Positions 6,711 to 17,054 are shown, counted from the first letter of the stretch. The stretch: 60,269 nt of DNA from Flavobacteriia bacterium (GCA_004293165.1 RDYL01000012.1:1-60269), one strand, 5' to 3'. Notes: generated from the sequence alone by a model not told the origin. Made by a program: numbers and translations.

Positions 6711-7030
6711 TTACAACAATAAAATCAATAAAAGAACAATAATTATAATAGCACCAATCGATAAATAAATACCATTGTTACTATCACGCAAAGAAGATTT
6801 TATTACTTTCACTTCTTTTCGAAGTGCTTTTTTTCTGAAGAAGTCATATCAGACTTATTCATTGCTTTTATTTCTTTCAAACGATCTAACTGAACTTGTA
6901 CATGTGCTGGCACTTCACTTGGCGCAGTAGCAGGTGTGTTTGAAGGATTACTTGCTGCAGCTGTCATGGTGCTTGGAAAGAAACTTATCGACATAATTAG
7001 CATCAATAAGTAAAGTGTTGATTTTTTCAT
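6711..7030 (-). pseudogene. small secreted/membrane protein gene with one-base frameshift
   Basis: The frame from ATG 7030 gives a signal peptide (MKKSTLYLLMLIMSISFF), a Pro/Ala-rich linker, and VQLDRLKEIKAMNKSDMTSSEKK, then stops early at 6809. A run of seven A on the minus strand (6828-6834) precedes the stop. With one more base there, the reading continues as ALRKEVKVIKSSLRDSNNGIYLS plus IGAIIIIVLLLILLL to a stop at 6711-6713. That combined product is the layout I know from small Flavobacterium membrane proteins: signal, short charged helix, one C-terminal hydrophobic helix. The gene is therefore either broken, misread at the homopolymer, or read by slippage. The function of the family is unknown. 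Confidence 0.75.
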
Positions 7031-7170
7031 AATAGTATAATATTAGCATTAATTTATAACCATAAAATTATATACTTCTATAAACTAAACTGTTATACTA
7101 TTTTTATAAAAAGTTACAAAAATAACAGCTACACAATCCATTTTTAAGGCAGCGATTTAATCAATCAAAA

Positions 7171-7506
7171 CTACAAATACTTCGCAATGTCTTCCGCCTG
7201 AATACTATGATGCGAAACACGATATACTACTTCCCCATTCTTTAAAACAATAATTTGTGGCGATTGATGAATCACACTCAATTCCTCAGCAATAAAATTA
7301 GAAACACTTCGGTACGAAAGCAAATCCAAATAATTAAAATCGGCTTTAGCAATCAATACATCATTTCCAATAACCAAGCGCTCTTTCGCATAAGCACTTA
7401 TACCACAGGTCACGCTATCTTTAAAAATAATTTGAGGTTTTTCATTCGATTTATCAACAATTTCTCTTACTTGTTGTTCTGTAGTAATGGGATTCCAGTT
7501 TTTCAT
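7171..7506 (-). CDS. ytxJ: bacillithiol-system redox protein YtxJ
   Basis: A 111-residue thioredoxin-like protein. The segment IIFKDSVTCGISAYAKERL carries a single active-site Cys34 in a TCxxS motif, as in YtxJ, rather than the CxxC of thioredoxin. After it come the strand IAKADFNYLDLLSYRSVSNFIAEEL, a cis-Pro segment HQSPQIIVLKNGEVVYRVSHHSI and a final helix. YtxJ proteins are proposed monothiol bacilliredoxins that reduce protein-bacillithiol disulfides in the cytoplasm. It is transcribed alone, with a dispersed repeat upstream and the frameshifted small gene downstream on the same strand. Confidence 0.85.
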   Translation of the reverse strand: MKNWNPITTEQQVREIVDKSNEKPQIIFKDSVTCGISAYAKERLVIGNDVLIAKADFNYLDLLSYRSVSNFIAEELSVIHQSPQIIVLKNGEVVYRVSHHSIQAEDIAKYL

Positions 7507-7524
7507 ATTTTATATTTTTTTGTT

Positions 7525-7608
7525 AAACACATAGATACATAAGCTATATGTTTTGTTGATTATAGGCGTTTCACTTTTCATAGTAAACAAAAACTATCCG
7601 CATAGTTT
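7525..7608 (-). repeat. dispersed intergenic repeat, copy 4 (short form)
   Basis: In the opposite orientation to copies 1-3. It begins AAACACATAGATACAT and contains GGCGTTTCACTTTTCATAG, the reverse complement of the CTATGAAAAGTG-AACGCC landmark. It lies between ytxJ and selO and lacks the middle section of copies 1-3. Confidence 0.6.
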
Positions 7609-7676
7609 ATCATACTGTCAAGCATCTCTTAAATGTTGAATTTTGATCAACGAATGATGAATTTTGAACTATTGAA

Positions 7677-9236
7677 CTAAGAACTACACGACAACATAGA
7701 ACACCCAACTTTATCTCGCGCCCAATCTGGTCTTTTAGCAAACCATTTTTCATATTGCGGTTGTTCGTCGTATGGATTTTTAAGCAACGTATATAATTCG
7801 TCAATAAGCGTGTAATCTTCTTTCTCTGCTGCTTCAATGGCTAATTGTGCCATGTAATTTCGTAACACATATTTTGGATTAATGGCATTCATGGCTTGTT
7901 TTCGTTCTTCATCTGAACCAACTTCTGCTTTAATTTTCTCCAAATACAATTCCGTCCAATGCAACCAACTCGTTTTTAATGTTAATACAATTTTATCGGG
8001 TTGATAAAACGCAAAGGTAATTTTAGCGAATGCTTCATCAGAACTATCTGTTTTTACTATATTGGCCAAGTTGCGATAGAAAATGGTCATATCCGTTTCT
8101 GAAGCAGTTAACAAGGAAATTAATTCATCTTGAAAAGAAGTATCATATTCTGCTTGTAATCCTAACTTCTGCTGTTGTAGTATTGGAAACTGGCTATCAA
8201 ATTGCTGACTATAACTATTCAATACTTGTTCCATTGGAGCAATATCTTCAATCAATGGATACAAAGCATTTCCTAATTGTACCAAATTCCACAAAGCAAT
8301 ATCAGGTTGGTTTTTAAAACGATATCTTCTACCCTCAGCATCCGTAGTATTCGGTGTCCAATCTGGATCATAATCTTCCAACCATCCATACGGACCATAA
8401 TCAATGGTTAATCCCAGAATCGACATATTATCAGTATTCATTACCCCATGAACAAAACCAACACGTTGCCAATGCAACACCATTTCAACGGTTCGATTGA
8501 CAACTTCCTGATAAAACTGCAAGTACTTTTCTTTGCCAGAAGTATTAATTTCAGGATAAAAATACTGAATCGTATAATCGGCTAACGCTTTTAAATTCTT
8601 ACTATCTTTTCGAGCAGCAAACAATTGAAAATTACCAAAACGAATAAACGTAGGTGCTACTCTACAAACAACAGCTCCGTCTTCATAAGCGGCATTTCCG
8701 TTGTATAAAACATCACGTAAAACTTTATCGCCAGTTGTCACCAAAGATAACGAACGAGTGGTTGGCACACCCAAATGATACATCGCTTCACTACACAAAT
8801 GCTCGCGTATAGAAGAGCGTAAAACGGCAAAACCATCAGCTGTTCTCGAATAAGGTGTTTCCCCTGCTCCTTTTAACTGTAATGTCCAACGTTGATTATT
8901 ATGCAGCATCTCAAATAAATTGATTGCTCTACCATCCCCAAGTTGTCCAGCCCAATTCCCAAATTGATGTCCAGCATACGCCATAGCATACGGTTTGGTA
9001 TCGGGATAAACAGTACTTCCTGAAACCAAATTTAAAAAATCAAGAGATTGAGTTTCTGCTTGAGAAATCCCTAACAATTGAGTCACCTCATCGGCAACAT
9101 GAAGTAATTTAGGACGTGAAGGAACTCGTGGTGACACAAATGAAAAAGCCGCTTCAAATACTTGTCGTCGTGTATTTGAAACATTTGAATCGGCGGGTAA
9201 TTGCTGATTGAAAGTATCGTTGAGGTGTAATTTCAT
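7677..9236 (-). CDS. selO: SelO/YdiU protein adenylyltransferase
   Basis: A 519-residue pseudokinase-fold enzyme that transfers AMP from ATP to Ser, Thr or Tyr of target proteins and is linked to redox stress. Family landmarks are AYAGHQFGNWAGQLGDGRA (87-104), the nucleotide-binding LQLKGAGETPYSR (119-131), SIREHLCSEAM (142-152), HGVMNTDNMS (263-272), the DYGP metal site (279-282), and a C-terminal CSMLSCSS. Eukaryotic SelO carries selenocysteine in that tail; here it is plain cysteine. The start lies three bases after the yaaA stop, so yaaA and selO form a two-gene unit. Full length for the family. Confidence 0.95.
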   Translation of the reverse strand: MKLHLNDTFNQQLPADSNVSNTRRQVFEAAFSFVSPRVPSRPKLLHVADEVTQLLGISQAETQSLDFLNLVSGSTVYPDTKPYAMAYAGHQFGNWAGQLGDGRAINLFEMLHNNQRWTLQLKGAGETPYSRTADGFAVLRSSIREHLCSEAMYHLGVPTTRSLSLVTTGDKVLRDVLYNGNAAYEDGAVVCRVAPTFIRFGNFQLFAARKDSKNLKALADYTIQYFYPEINTSGKEKYLQFYQEVVNRTVEMVLHWQRVGFVHGVMNTDNMSILGLTIDYGPYGWLEDYDPDWTPNTTDAEGRRYRFKNQPDIALWNLVQLGNALYPLIEDIAPMEQVLNSYSQQFDSQFPILQQQKLGLQAEYDTSFQDELISLLTASETDMTIFYRNLANIVKTDSSDEAFAKITFAFYQPDKIVLTLKTSWLHWTELYLEKIKAEVGSDEERKQAMNAINPKYVLRNYMAQLAIEAAEKEDYTLIDELYTLLKNPYDEQPQYEKWFAKRPDWARDKVGCSMLSCSS

Positions 9237-9239
9237 TTA

Positions 9240-9998
9240 TTATCGTGTAAAAACTAAGGTGTTTCCTTTAGACAAGTTGGCATCAAAAGCATATCCTTCA
9301 TAATTGAATTGCTTCAAATCATCTATTGTTTCAGCATTGGTATCAATAATATAGCGCACCATCAAACCTCTGGCTTTTTTAGCGAAGAAACTTATCATTT
9401 TTAGCTTTCCATCTTTGTAATCTTTAAATTCAGGTGTAATCACAGGAGCTTTCAATGTTTTAGTATCTACGGCAGAAAAATATTCGTTACTTGCCAAGTT
9501 GATGAAAAGTTCGTGTTCTTGCAATTCATCATTTAAAGATTGCGTTACTTTCTTTTTCCAAAACTCATACAAGTTCTTTTTTGTCCCAATAGGCAAAGAA
9601 GTGCCCATTTCCAATCGATACGGTTGCATTAAATCCAATGGCTTTAAAATACCATACAAGCCCGAAAGAATACGTAATTTATCTTGAAGAACCGGAAGTT
9701 TTTCAACCGGAAGTGTGTAGGCATCTAAACCTGTATAAACATCGCCATCAAAAGCATAAATTGCAGGACGTGCGTTTTCAGCAGTAAAAGGTAAAGACCA
9801 ATTTTGATTGCGCTCCCAATTTAAATCGGCTAACTTTTCAGAAATGTCCATTAATTCCATTAACTGTTTTGGCTTTTTCTTTTTTAAAGCCTTTTGAATG
9901 GTTTCGGCCTCTTTCAAAAACAAACTATCGGTATGCTTTTGAACAGGAAGTGGCGATTCAAAATTTAAGGATTTGGCAGGTGATATAACAATTTTCAT
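9240..9998 (-). CDS. yaaA: peroxide stress protein YaaA
   Basis: A 252-residue YaaA/DUF328 protein. It opens with MKIVISPAKSLNF, has LYGILKPLDLMQPYRLEMGT in the middle, INLASNEYF, FFAKKARGLMVRYII and NYEGYAFD near the end, all family landmarks. In E. coli YaaA limits free iron and protects DNA from peroxide damage, and the fold has a DNA-binding helix-hairpin-helix. It is first in a tight pair with selO, which also acts in oxidative stress, so co-regulation is plausible. A 10-base-arm hairpin lies upstream, between it and the next minus-strand gene. Confidence 0.95.
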   Translation of the reverse strand: MKIVISPAKSLNFESPLPVQKHTDSLFLKEAETIQKALKKKKPKQLMELMDISEKLADLNWERNQNWSLPFTAENARPAIYAFDGDVYTGLDAYTLPVEKLPVLQDKLRILSGLYGILKPLDLMQPYRLEMGTSLPIGTKKNLYEFWKKKVTQSLNDELQEHELFINLASNEYFSAVDTKTLKAPVITPEFKDYKDGKLKMISFFAKKARGLMVRYIIDTNAETIDDLKQFNYEGYAFDANLSKGNTLVFTR

Positions 9999-10136
9999 AC
10001 GAATACACTTTATAATTGAATAAGCACAAATAAAAACCTTTATGCTTCTATTTTCAAAAGTACGAAATTAAGAAATAGGGTATTTTAGAATACGATAAAT
10101 AAAAATTATATCGCAATCAATATTTTATTAAAATAG

Positions 10137-10161
10137 AAAATCCCGAAAGTATCGGGATTTT
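10137..10161 (-). terminator. terminator of the TPR protein gene
   Basis: AAAATCCCGA and TCGGGATTTT are perfect 10-base arms around AAGTA, followed on the minus strand by T-rich sequence, seven bases past the stop codon at 10168. Confidence 0.75.
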
Positions 10162-10167
10162 CTATTT

Positions 10168-11289
10168 TTATTTTATAGTCTTTGCTTTTTCAGGTTGACC
10201 TAATATTTCATAAGCGATTTTTAAAACATTTTTAGTGTTTTCGTCCGTTGGTTTTATTTGATATGCTTTCTCAAAAAACGGTAATGCCTTCGCAAAAATT
10301 TCTTTTCTTTTTGCAACTAATTCATCATATTTCTTTTTAACATCAGTTACTTTATTAATTTCTTCAACCATTTTCATATCATCTTTAATTAACTCATAAC
10401 CTTGGTTAAAATACAAATTAAACTCAGTTAATAATAAATCTTGATCATTAGGAAGTAATTTTCTTGCTTCGGTAACATACATTTCTAATTTTTTCTTATC
10501 ACCTTCATTTTGAGCAATTAAAATAGATAATGTTCTTAAAACTTCTGCTTTACTTTTATTTACTTTTTCATCTCTAGGCTTTTCGAAAATTCCTTTTGAA
10601 ATATAACTGGTTCTCAATTCTTTAGATTCTTTAGAACTACCAAAAACCTGTTCTATTCCGTTAGCTTTATTAACAGCAAAATATAGAACTCCATTATTAA
10701 AATAATCACTATTATAAAATTCTTCATATAAATTCTCAGCTAACTTGTAATCTTGAGCATTTACAGCCAACTGTGCTGCATTTTGCAAAGAACTACCTTC
10801 GTTTTTTGAATCAAAAATATAAAGTGAATAAAAAACACTAGACGCTTCTTTGAATTTAGACGCTCCATTTAAACTCATAGCAAGTGTGTTTAATGCTTTT
10901 TTAAATTCATCTTTCTCCTGAATTAATTCGTCAGTGTAAACTTTTTTTCCTGATTTTGTTTCAAAATCAATAGTTTCATTGATAACAGCACCATATTGTT
11001 TTATAAACTCTGGATTATAGAGTTTCATTTGATCCTGCATTGTTGCTTTATCTCCTTTAGAAGCTAATTCAATAGTTGGATACATTACCATATAAAACTT
11101 TGCATAAACTTTATCCGATTCTTCAGCAGCTAAAGTATTTAAAGCATCGCTTGCTGTTTTGTATGCTTCTAGATCCTTAACTGAAATAGTTTCTTTAGCA
11201 TATATTTTTTTTAAAGTTTTTAACTCTTCTTTTTGAGCAAATGTTGCAACCGATAACAATAGTGCTGCACTTAATACTAATTTTTTCAT
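10168..11289 (-). CDS. secreted tetratricopeptide-repeat protein
   Basis: A 373-residue exported helical protein. The ATG at 11289 gives a signal peptide MKKLVLSAALLLSVATFAQ; the frame is open eight codons further, but that would bury the signal. TPR-like helix pairs run through the mature part, including the segment SSVFYSLYIFDSKNEGSSLQNAAQLAVNAQDYKLAENLYEEFY (approximate) and the last repeat ALPFFEKAYQIKPTDENTKNVLKIAYEIL. It probably acts as a periplasmic or outer-membrane scaffold. It lies 55 bases downstream of gyrA and may be cotranscribed with it. A strong terminator follows. Confidence 0.8.
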   Translation of the reverse strand: MKKLVLSAALLLSVATFAQKEELKTLKKIYAKETISVKDLEAYKTASDALNTLAAEESDKVYAKFYMVMYPTIELASKGDKATMQDQMKLYNPEFIKQYGAVINETIDFETKSGKKVYTDELIQEKDEFKKALNTLAMSLNGASKFKEASSVFYSLYIFDSKNEGSSLQNAAQLAVNAQDYKLAENLYEEFYNSDYFNNGVLYFAVNKANGIEQVFGSSKESKELRTSYISKGIFEKPRDEKVNKSKAEVLRTLSILIAQNEGDKKKLEMYVTEARKLLPNDQDLLLTEFNLYFNQGYELIKDDMKMVEEINKVTDVKKKYDELVAKRKEIFAKALPFFEKAYQIKPTDENTKNVLKIAYEILGQPEKAKTIK

Positions 11290-11344
11290 GTTTTTAAAAT
11301 GTGGGTTAAACAAAAGCCCAAAATAAATTTGGGCCTTATCCTTT

Positions 11345-13900
11345 TTATTCTTGTGTTTCTTCCTCAGTCGAATCTACATCTGCGTTATTATCTGCCTCAT
11401 TTATTTCTCCGTTTTCATCTAAAATAACTTCTTCATCTTCGCGAAGCACCTTCGTTACAGCGGCAATAGAATCGTTCCCCTTAATGTTGATTAATTTAAC
11501 ACCTTGAGTTGCTCTTCCCATTACTCTTAAATCAGACACCATCATTCTAATGGTTAAGCCCGATTTGTTGATAATCATTAAATCATCATCGTCAGTTACA
11601 TTATTAATTGCAATTAACGCACCCGTTTTTTCGGTAATGTTTAATGTTTTTACTCCTTTTCCACCACGATTTGTAATTCGGTACACGTCTTCTCCGTCGT
11701 CGTCCACTAATTTGGTACGTTTTCCATAACCATTTTCGGTAACTACTAAAATTTGAGTTTCGTTTACGTCTTCTTTGTTAACGGTTACAATTCCAATTAC
11801 TTCATCGTTATCATCGGCTAGAGTAATCCCTCTAACACCAGAAGCAGTTCTACCCATTGGACGTGTTTTTTCTTCTTCAAAACGCACAATTTTACCTGAT
11901 TTTCCAGCAATTAATACTTGGCTTGAACCGTTAGTTAATTTTGCTCCTAATAACTCGTCTCCATCTTTAATTGTAATCGCCGCAACACCGTTTATACGAG
12001 GTCTAGAATATTTTTCTAAAGATGTTTTCTTAACCTGGCCTTGCTTTGTAACCATAATTAAGTTGTGACTCTCAATATACTCTTGGTCTTTTAAGTCTTG
12101 TGTACAGATAAATGCTTTAACTTTATCATCACTTTCAATGTTGATTAAGTTTTGAATCGCACGACCTTTACTTGCTTTGGTTCCTTCTGGAATTTCGTAT
12201 ACACGCATCCAGTAACATTTACCTTTTTGCGTGAAATACATTAAATATTGGTGATTGGTTGCCACAAATAAATGTTCTAAGAAATCTTGATCTCTTGTTC
12301 CAGCAGATTTTTGTCCAACTCCTCCTCTATTTTGTGTTTTATATTCTGATAACGAAGTACGTTTGATGTAACCTGCATGTGAAATAGTAATTACTACGCT
12401 TTCATCCGCAATTAAATCTTCTATACTTACATCGCCACCAGAATATTCAATTCTTGAACGACGCTCATCACCATATTTATCTCTGATTTCTGTCAATTCG
12501 TCTTTAATTACTTGCATTCTCATTTCTTTGCTTGCTAGTAATTCTTTTAAATACGTAATCAATTTCATGATTTCTTCGTATTCAGCACGTAATTTATCTT
12601 GTTCTAGACCTGTCAATTGTCTTAAACGCATTTCTACAATAGCGCGTGCTTGAATTTCCGATAATTTAAAACGCTCAATTAATTTAGTTCTCGCTTCATC
12701 TCCATCTTTAGAAGCTCTAATAATTTTGATTACTTCATCAATATTATCAGAAGCAATAATTAAACCTTCTAAAATATGTGCTCTTTCTTCTGCTTTTCTT
12801 AAATCAAATTGGGCTCTTCGAACAACAACATCGTGGCGATGTTCGACAAAATGATAAATCAAATCTTTAAGATTTAACATTTGAGGACGACCTTTAACCA
12901 ATGCAATGTTGTTTACACTAAATGAAGCTTGTAATTGTGTATATTTATAAAGTGTATTTAGAACAACATTTGGAACTGCATCACGTTTTAATTCATATAC
13001 CACACGCATACCATTTCTATCCGATTCATCACGAATATTCGATATACCTTCTATTTTCTTTTCATTAACCAAATCGGCAGTATGTTTGATCATATTTGCC
13101 TTGTTTACTTGATAAGGAATTTCAGTCACAATGATAGCTTCTCTACCATTTACTTCTTCAAAACCAACCTTAGCACGCATAACAATGCGACCTCTACCTG
13201 TTTTGAATGCTTCTCTTACACCTTCGTAACCATAAATAATACCTCCTGTTGGAAAATCAGGAGCTTTAATATGATTGATTAGCTCATCAATTTCAATATC
13301 ATTATTATCTATGTAAGCTAAAATACCGTCCACTACTTCCGTTAAGTTGTGAGGAGCCATATTTGTTGCCATACCTACCGCAATACCTGAAGCCCCATTT
13401 ACTAATAAAGTAGGGATTTTTGTTGGCATAACCGTCGGCTCTTGCAATGTATCGTCAAAGTTTAATTGAAAATCTACTGTTTCTTTATCAATATCCGCCA
13501 ACATTTCTTCCGAAATCTTTTTCATTCTGGCCTCTGTATAACGCATTGCTGCGGGACTATCTCCATCAACAGAACCAAAGTTACCTTGTCCATCAACCAA
13601 TAAGTAACGCATACTCCATTCTTGAGCCATACGCACCATTGCGTCATAAACTGAAGTATCTCCATGTGGATGATACTTACCTAAAACTTCACCGACAATT
13701 CTTGCGGATTTTTTGTGGGCAGATCGTGAATTAACTCCCAAATCATACATTCCATAAAGTACTCTTCGATGTACGGGTTTCAAGCCATCTCTAACATCAG
13801 GAAGCGCTCTTGATACAATTACTGACATCGAATAATCGATGTAAGCTGATTTCATTTCATCTTCAATGTTAATAGGAATTAACTTTTCTCCTTCTGACAT
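11345..13900 (-). CDS. gyrA: DNA gyrase subunit A
   Basis: An 851-residue GyrA, the breaking-and-rejoining subunit of gyrase that supercoils DNA with GyrB. The active-site tyrosine is Tyr121 in MRYTEARM. The quinolone-contact region reads [12 protein letters not shown] with Thr82 and Asp86; Thr at this position is, to my knowledge, normal in Flavobacterium. The C-terminal beta-pinwheel begins with the GyrA-box QNRGGVG near residue 525. The tail is acidic ([20 protein letters not shown]), as often seen in Bacteroidetes. It is divergently arranged with clpC across a 256-base spacer. Confidence 0.98.
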   Translation of the reverse strand: MSEGEKLIPINIEDEMKSAYIDYSMSVIVSRALPDVRDGLKPVHRRVLYGMYDLGVNSRSAHKKSARIVGEVLGKYHPHGDTSVYDAMVRMAQEWSMRYLLVDGQGNFGSVDGDSPAAMRYTEARMKKISEEMLADIDKETVDFQLNFDDTLQEPTVMPTKIPTLLVNGASGIAVGMATNMAPHNLTEVVDGILAYIDNNDIEIDELINHIKAPDFPTGGIIYGYEGVREAFKTGRGRIVMRAKVGFEEVNGREAIIVTEIPYQVNKANMIKHTADLVNEKKIEGISNIRDESDRNGMRVVYELKRDAVPNVVLNTLYKYTQLQASFSVNNIALVKGRPQMLNLKDLIYHFVEHRHDVVVRRAQFDLRKAEERAHILEGLIIASDNIDEVIKIIRASKDGDEARTKLIERFKLSEIQARAIVEMRLRQLTGLEQDKLRAEYEEIMKLITYLKELLASKEMRMQVIKDELTEIRDKYGDERRSRIEYSGGDVSIEDLIADESVVITISHAGYIKRTSLSEYKTQNRGGVGQKSAGTRDQDFLEHLFVATNHQYLMYFTQKGKCYWMRVYEIPEGTKASKGRAIQNLINIESDDKVKAFICTQDLKDQEYIESHNLIMVTKQGQVKKTSLEKYSRPRINGVAAITIKDGDELLGAKLTNGSSQVLIAGKSGKIVRFEEEKTRPMGRTASGVRGITLADDNDEVIGIVTVNKEDVNETQILVVTENGYGKRTKLVDDDGEDVYRITNRGGKGVKTLNITEKTGALIAINNVTDDDDLMIINKSGLTIRMMVSDLRVMGRATQGVKLINIKGNDSIAAVTKVLREDEEVILDENGEINEADNNADVDSTEEETQE

Positions 13901-14156
13901 AAGTATTTATATTAAAATTATATATTAGTACTAAAACGTGCCAATATACGTCATTTTGAACTTTTACAACAACTTTTACAGCACTTATTTCTACTTATTT
14001 ATTAACAATTTTGTTTACAAATTGCTTATAAATCTTATATCAGTTTCTTTCTTTTTTCAAATATTTTTTGTCATTTAGCCTAACTGTACTTTATATAAGG
14101 TATGATTTTTGTATTTACTTATAGAATGTTGTACTTTTACTTATATTACTAATGCT

Positions 14157-16706
14157 ATGGACGATAATTTTTCACAAAGAGTTAAAGATGTAATAACCTT
14201 CAGTAAAGAGGAAGCGTTACGATTAGGTCATGACTTTATTGGCACTGAACATTTGATGCTAGGAATACTTAGAGATGGTAATGGAAAAGCAATTAATATC
14301 TTGAATAATTTAGCTGTAGACTTATCTCACTTAAGAAAGAAAGTTGAAATCTTAAGTCCAGCAAACCCTAACGCTATTCAGAATATTGAAAAGAAAAATC
14401 TTCACCTTACACGTCAGGCCGAACGTGCATTAAAGACCACTTTTCTAGAAGCTAAGCTTTTTAACAACACCGAAATAAGTACTGCTCACCTTTTACTTTG
14501 CATTTTACGCAACGAAAACGACCCAACAACTAAATTGATGGGCAAATTAAAAATTGATTACGAAACCGTTAAAGAACAATATACTGCCATGATGACAAAC
14601 GAAGACGATTATTTAGAAAACTTACCAAAAGCGGAGTCGTTTAATGACGATTCAGGACAAGATGACAGTTTTAAAGAAAACGCATTTAACAATCCTTCAT
14701 CGGGTAATAAAACTAATAAAAAATCAAAAACACCAGTTTTAGATAACTTTGGTCGCGATTTAACCGAAATGGCCGAAGAAGGAAAATTAGATCCTGTTGT
14801 AGGGCGCGAAAAAGAAATTGAACGTGTTTCACAAATTTTAAGCCGTAGAAAGAAAAACAATCCACTTTTAATTGGTGAACCAGGAGTTGGTAAATCTGCT
14901 ATTGCCGAAGGCTTAGCACTACGAATCATTAAGAAAAAGGTATCTCGTAATTTATTCAATAAACGTGTAGTTACACTTGATTTAGCGAGTTTAGTAGCAG
15001 GCACTAAATACCGTGGTCAATTCGAAGAACGAATGAAAGCCGTAATGAATGAATTAGAAAAAAATGATGACATAATCCTTTTCATAGACGAAATTCATAC
15101 CATTGTTGGCGCTGGTGGAGCAACAGGCTCGCTTGATGCTTCCAACATGTTTAAACCTGCTTTGGCTAGAGGTGAAATTCAATGTGTAGGTGCTACAACA
15201 TTAGACGAATACCGTCAGTATATTGAAAAAGATGGCGCATTAGAACGTCGTTTTCAAAAAGTTATTGTAGAACCAACTACCGTTGAGGAAACGATCACCA
15301 TTTTAAACAATATCAAACCTAAATACGAAGATCATCACAATGTTTTGTATACACCTGAAGCAATTGAAGCTTGTGTTAAATTGACAAATCGTTACATGAC
15401 CGATCGTTTTCTTCCAGACAAAGCTATTGATGCTTTAGACGAAGCAGGTTCTCGAGTTCATATTATTAATATTGATGTTCCTAAACAAATTTTAGAATTA
15501 GAACGCCAGTTAGAAGAAGTGCGCGAACTTAAAAATACGGTCGTTAAAAAACAAAAATATGAAGAAGCAGCTAAACTTCGTGATGATGAAAAACGCATCG
15601 AAAAAGATTTAGCTATAGCGCAAGAACAATGGGAAGAAGATTCTAAAAATAATAAAGTAACAGTAACAGAAGACAATGTTGCCGATGTGGTTTCTATGAT
15701 GACAGGAATTCCTGTTAATCGAATTGCACAAACTGAAAGTAATAAGTTAGCTCACTTACCTGAACTTATTAAAGGTAAGGTAATTGGACAAGATGAAGCT
15801 GTTATGAAAATTGCTAAATCAATCCAAAGAAATCGTGCGGGTTTAAAAGATCCAAACAAACCCATTGGTTCATTCATTTTCTTAGGTCAAACTGGCGTTG
15901 GAAAAACACAATTAGCTAAAGTTATTGCAAAAGAATTATTCGATTCTGAAGATGCTTTGATTCGTATTGACATGAGTGAATACATGGAAAAATTCGCTAT
16001 TTCTCGTTTAGTGGGAGCGCCTCCGGGATATGTAGGATATGAAGAAGGCGGTCAATTAACAGAAAAAGTAAGAAGAAAGCCTTACTGTGTGGTTCTTTTA
16101 GACGAAATTGAAAAAGCACATCCTGACGTATTTAATATGATGCTTCAAGTTTTAGACGATGGTCATTTAACCGATAGTTTAGGACGTAAAATCGATTTTA
16201 GAAATACAATTATAATCATGACTTCTAACGTTGGTGCACGTCAGTTGAAAGACTTTGGAACAGGCGTTGGATTTGGAACTGCAGCAAAAAATGCACAAAC
16301 AGAAGAACATTCAAAAGGAATTATTGAAAACGCTTTGAAGAAAGCTTTCGCACCTGAGTTTTTAAATAGAATTGATGATGTAATTGTCTTCAATGCGCTA
16401 GAAAAACACGATATTGATAAAATTATCGATATCGAAATGGATAAATTATATTTAAGAGTAAAAGAATTAGGCTATACACTTAAGTTATCTGAAGCTGCTA
16501 AAGATTATATTGCCGACAAAGGGTTTGATAAACAATTTGGAGCCCGTCCATTAAAAAGAGCTATTCAGAAATATGTAGAAGATGCTTTAGCTGAGGAAAT
16601 TATTACTTCAAAAATACTTGAAGGCGATCAAATTTTTATGGATTTAGATGAAACCGCTCAGGAACTCAAAATTGAAATTAAAAAATTAGAAGAACCAAGC
16701 AAATAA
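14157..16706 (+). CDS. clpC: ATP-dependent Clp protease ATP-binding subunit ClpC
   Basis: An 849-residue AAA+ unfoldase that feeds substrates to ClpP. Domains: a doubled Clp-N domain (FSQRVKDVITFSKEEALRLG, then a second copy near 80), first ATPase with Walker A GEPGVGKSA near 239, a middle UVR-like segment EEAAKLRDDEKR near 468 that marks ClpC rather than ClpB, second ATPase with GQTGVGKTQ near 576, and a C-terminal D2-small domain. The frame is open 16 codons upstream, but the ATG at 14157 gives the conserved MDDNFSQRVKDVI. Its adaptor ClpS is encoded at 48344. Confidence 0.97.
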   Translation: MDDNFSQRVKDVITFSKEEALRLGHDFIGTEHLMLGILRDGNGKAINILNNLAVDLSHLRKKVEILSPANPNAIQNIEKKNLHLTRQAERALKTTFLEAKLFNNTEISTAHLLLCILRNENDPTTKLMGKLKIDYETVKEQYTAMMTNEDDYLENLPKAESFNDDSGQDDSFKENAFNNPSSGNKTNKKSKTPVLDNFGRDLTEMAEEGKLDPVVGREKEIERVSQILSRRKKNNPLLIGEPGVGKSAIAEGLALRIIKKKVSRNLFNKRVVTLDLASLVAGTKYRGQFEERMKAVMNELEKNDDIILFIDEIHTIVGAGGATGSLDASNMFKPALARGEIQCVGATTLDEYRQYIEKDGALERRFQKVIVEPTTVEETITILNNIKPKYEDHHNVLYTPEAIEACVKLTNRYMTDRFLPDKAIDALDEAGSRVHIINIDVPKQILELERQLEEVRELKNTVVKKQKYEEAAKLRDDEKRIEKDLAIAQEQWEEDSKNNKVTVTEDNVADVVSMMTGIPVNRIAQTESNKLAHLPELIKGKVIGQDEAVMKIAKSIQRNRAGLKDPNKPIGSFIFLGQTGVGKTQLAKVIAKELFDSEDALIRIDMSEYMEKFAISRLVGAPPGYVGYEEGGQLTEKVRRKPYCVVLLDEIEKAHPDVFNMMLQVLDDGHLTDSLGRKIDFRNTIIIMTSNVGARQLKDFGTGVGFGTAAKNAQTEEHSKGIIENALKKAFAPEFLNRIDDVIVFNALEKHDIDKIIDIEMDKLYLRVKELGYTLKLSEAAKDYIADKGFDKQFGARPLKRAIQKYVEDALAEEIITSKILEGDQIFMDLDETAQELKIEIKKLEEPSK

Positions 16707-16752
16707 TAATCAATATGTTTATTTTCATTTTAAAAACAAATAATTAAAATAG

Positions 16753-16818
16753 GCAGACAACTACGCAGAGATGATAACGGTAGTGAAGGAGATTTTATGG
16801 GAAGACCCTAATTCTTGA
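16753..16818 (+). pseudogene. possible C-terminal relic of an unknown gene
   Basis: A start-less frame opened by TAG reads ADNYAEMITVVKEILWEDPN plus S and stops at TGA 16816-16818. The composition is that of a real protein tail rather than random AT-rich DNA, and it sits between clpC and its terminator. The parent family is not recognised. Chance cannot be excluded for only 21 codons. Confidence 0.3.
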
Positions 16819-16831
16819 AGTACTGACAATA

Positions 16832-16862
16832 AAAAAAGTCCCGATTAAATCGGGACTTTTTT
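16832..16862 (+). terminator. terminator downstream of clpC
   Basis: Perfect 14-base arms AAAAAAGTCCCGAT and ATCGGGACTTTTTT around a three-base loop. Symmetric enough to serve both strands. The same 31 bases recur at 48618-48648 after clpS. Confidence 0.8.
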
Positions 16863-16883
16863 ATTTTAAAAATTAAAAGGAAA

Positions 16884-17054
16884 TTATCCTTCTAATTCAG
16901 CTTGTCTTTTAGCTCTTTTCTCTTTAATCAATTCCATAATAGCTCCGCCCAACCAATAGTGAACAAATCCTACTAAGAATATCATCAACCAAAAACCAAT
17001 GGTTAATATGGTTAAGAAAAGTAAAAAACCTAGGTACTGTTGAAATTCAAACAT
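16884..17054 (-). CDS. small membrane protein, 56 residues
   Basis: A short gene with ATG at 17054. The product is MFEFQQYLGFLLFLTILTIG followed by FWLMIFLVGFVHYWLGGAIM and a highly charged tail ELIKEKRAKRQAELEG. There is one long or two short hydrophobic helices (about 8-38), then a basic cytoplasmic amphipathic helix. No family is recognised. The clean hydrophobic-then-charged layout, proper start and stop, and position just inside a terminator on its own strand argue that it is real. It lies 82 bases downstream of corA on the same strand. Confidence 0.6.
   Translation of the reverse strand: MFEFQQYLGFLLFLTILTIGFWLMIFLVGFVHYWLGGAIMELIKEKRAKRQAELEG

Noticed and set aside
7610..7837. 75-codon minus-strand frame at the selO end
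   Set aside because: It overlaps the conserved C-terminus of SelO in another frame.
13447..13734. 95-codon plus-strand frame inside gyrA
   Set aside because: Antisense shadow of the well-conserved GyrA N-terminal domain.
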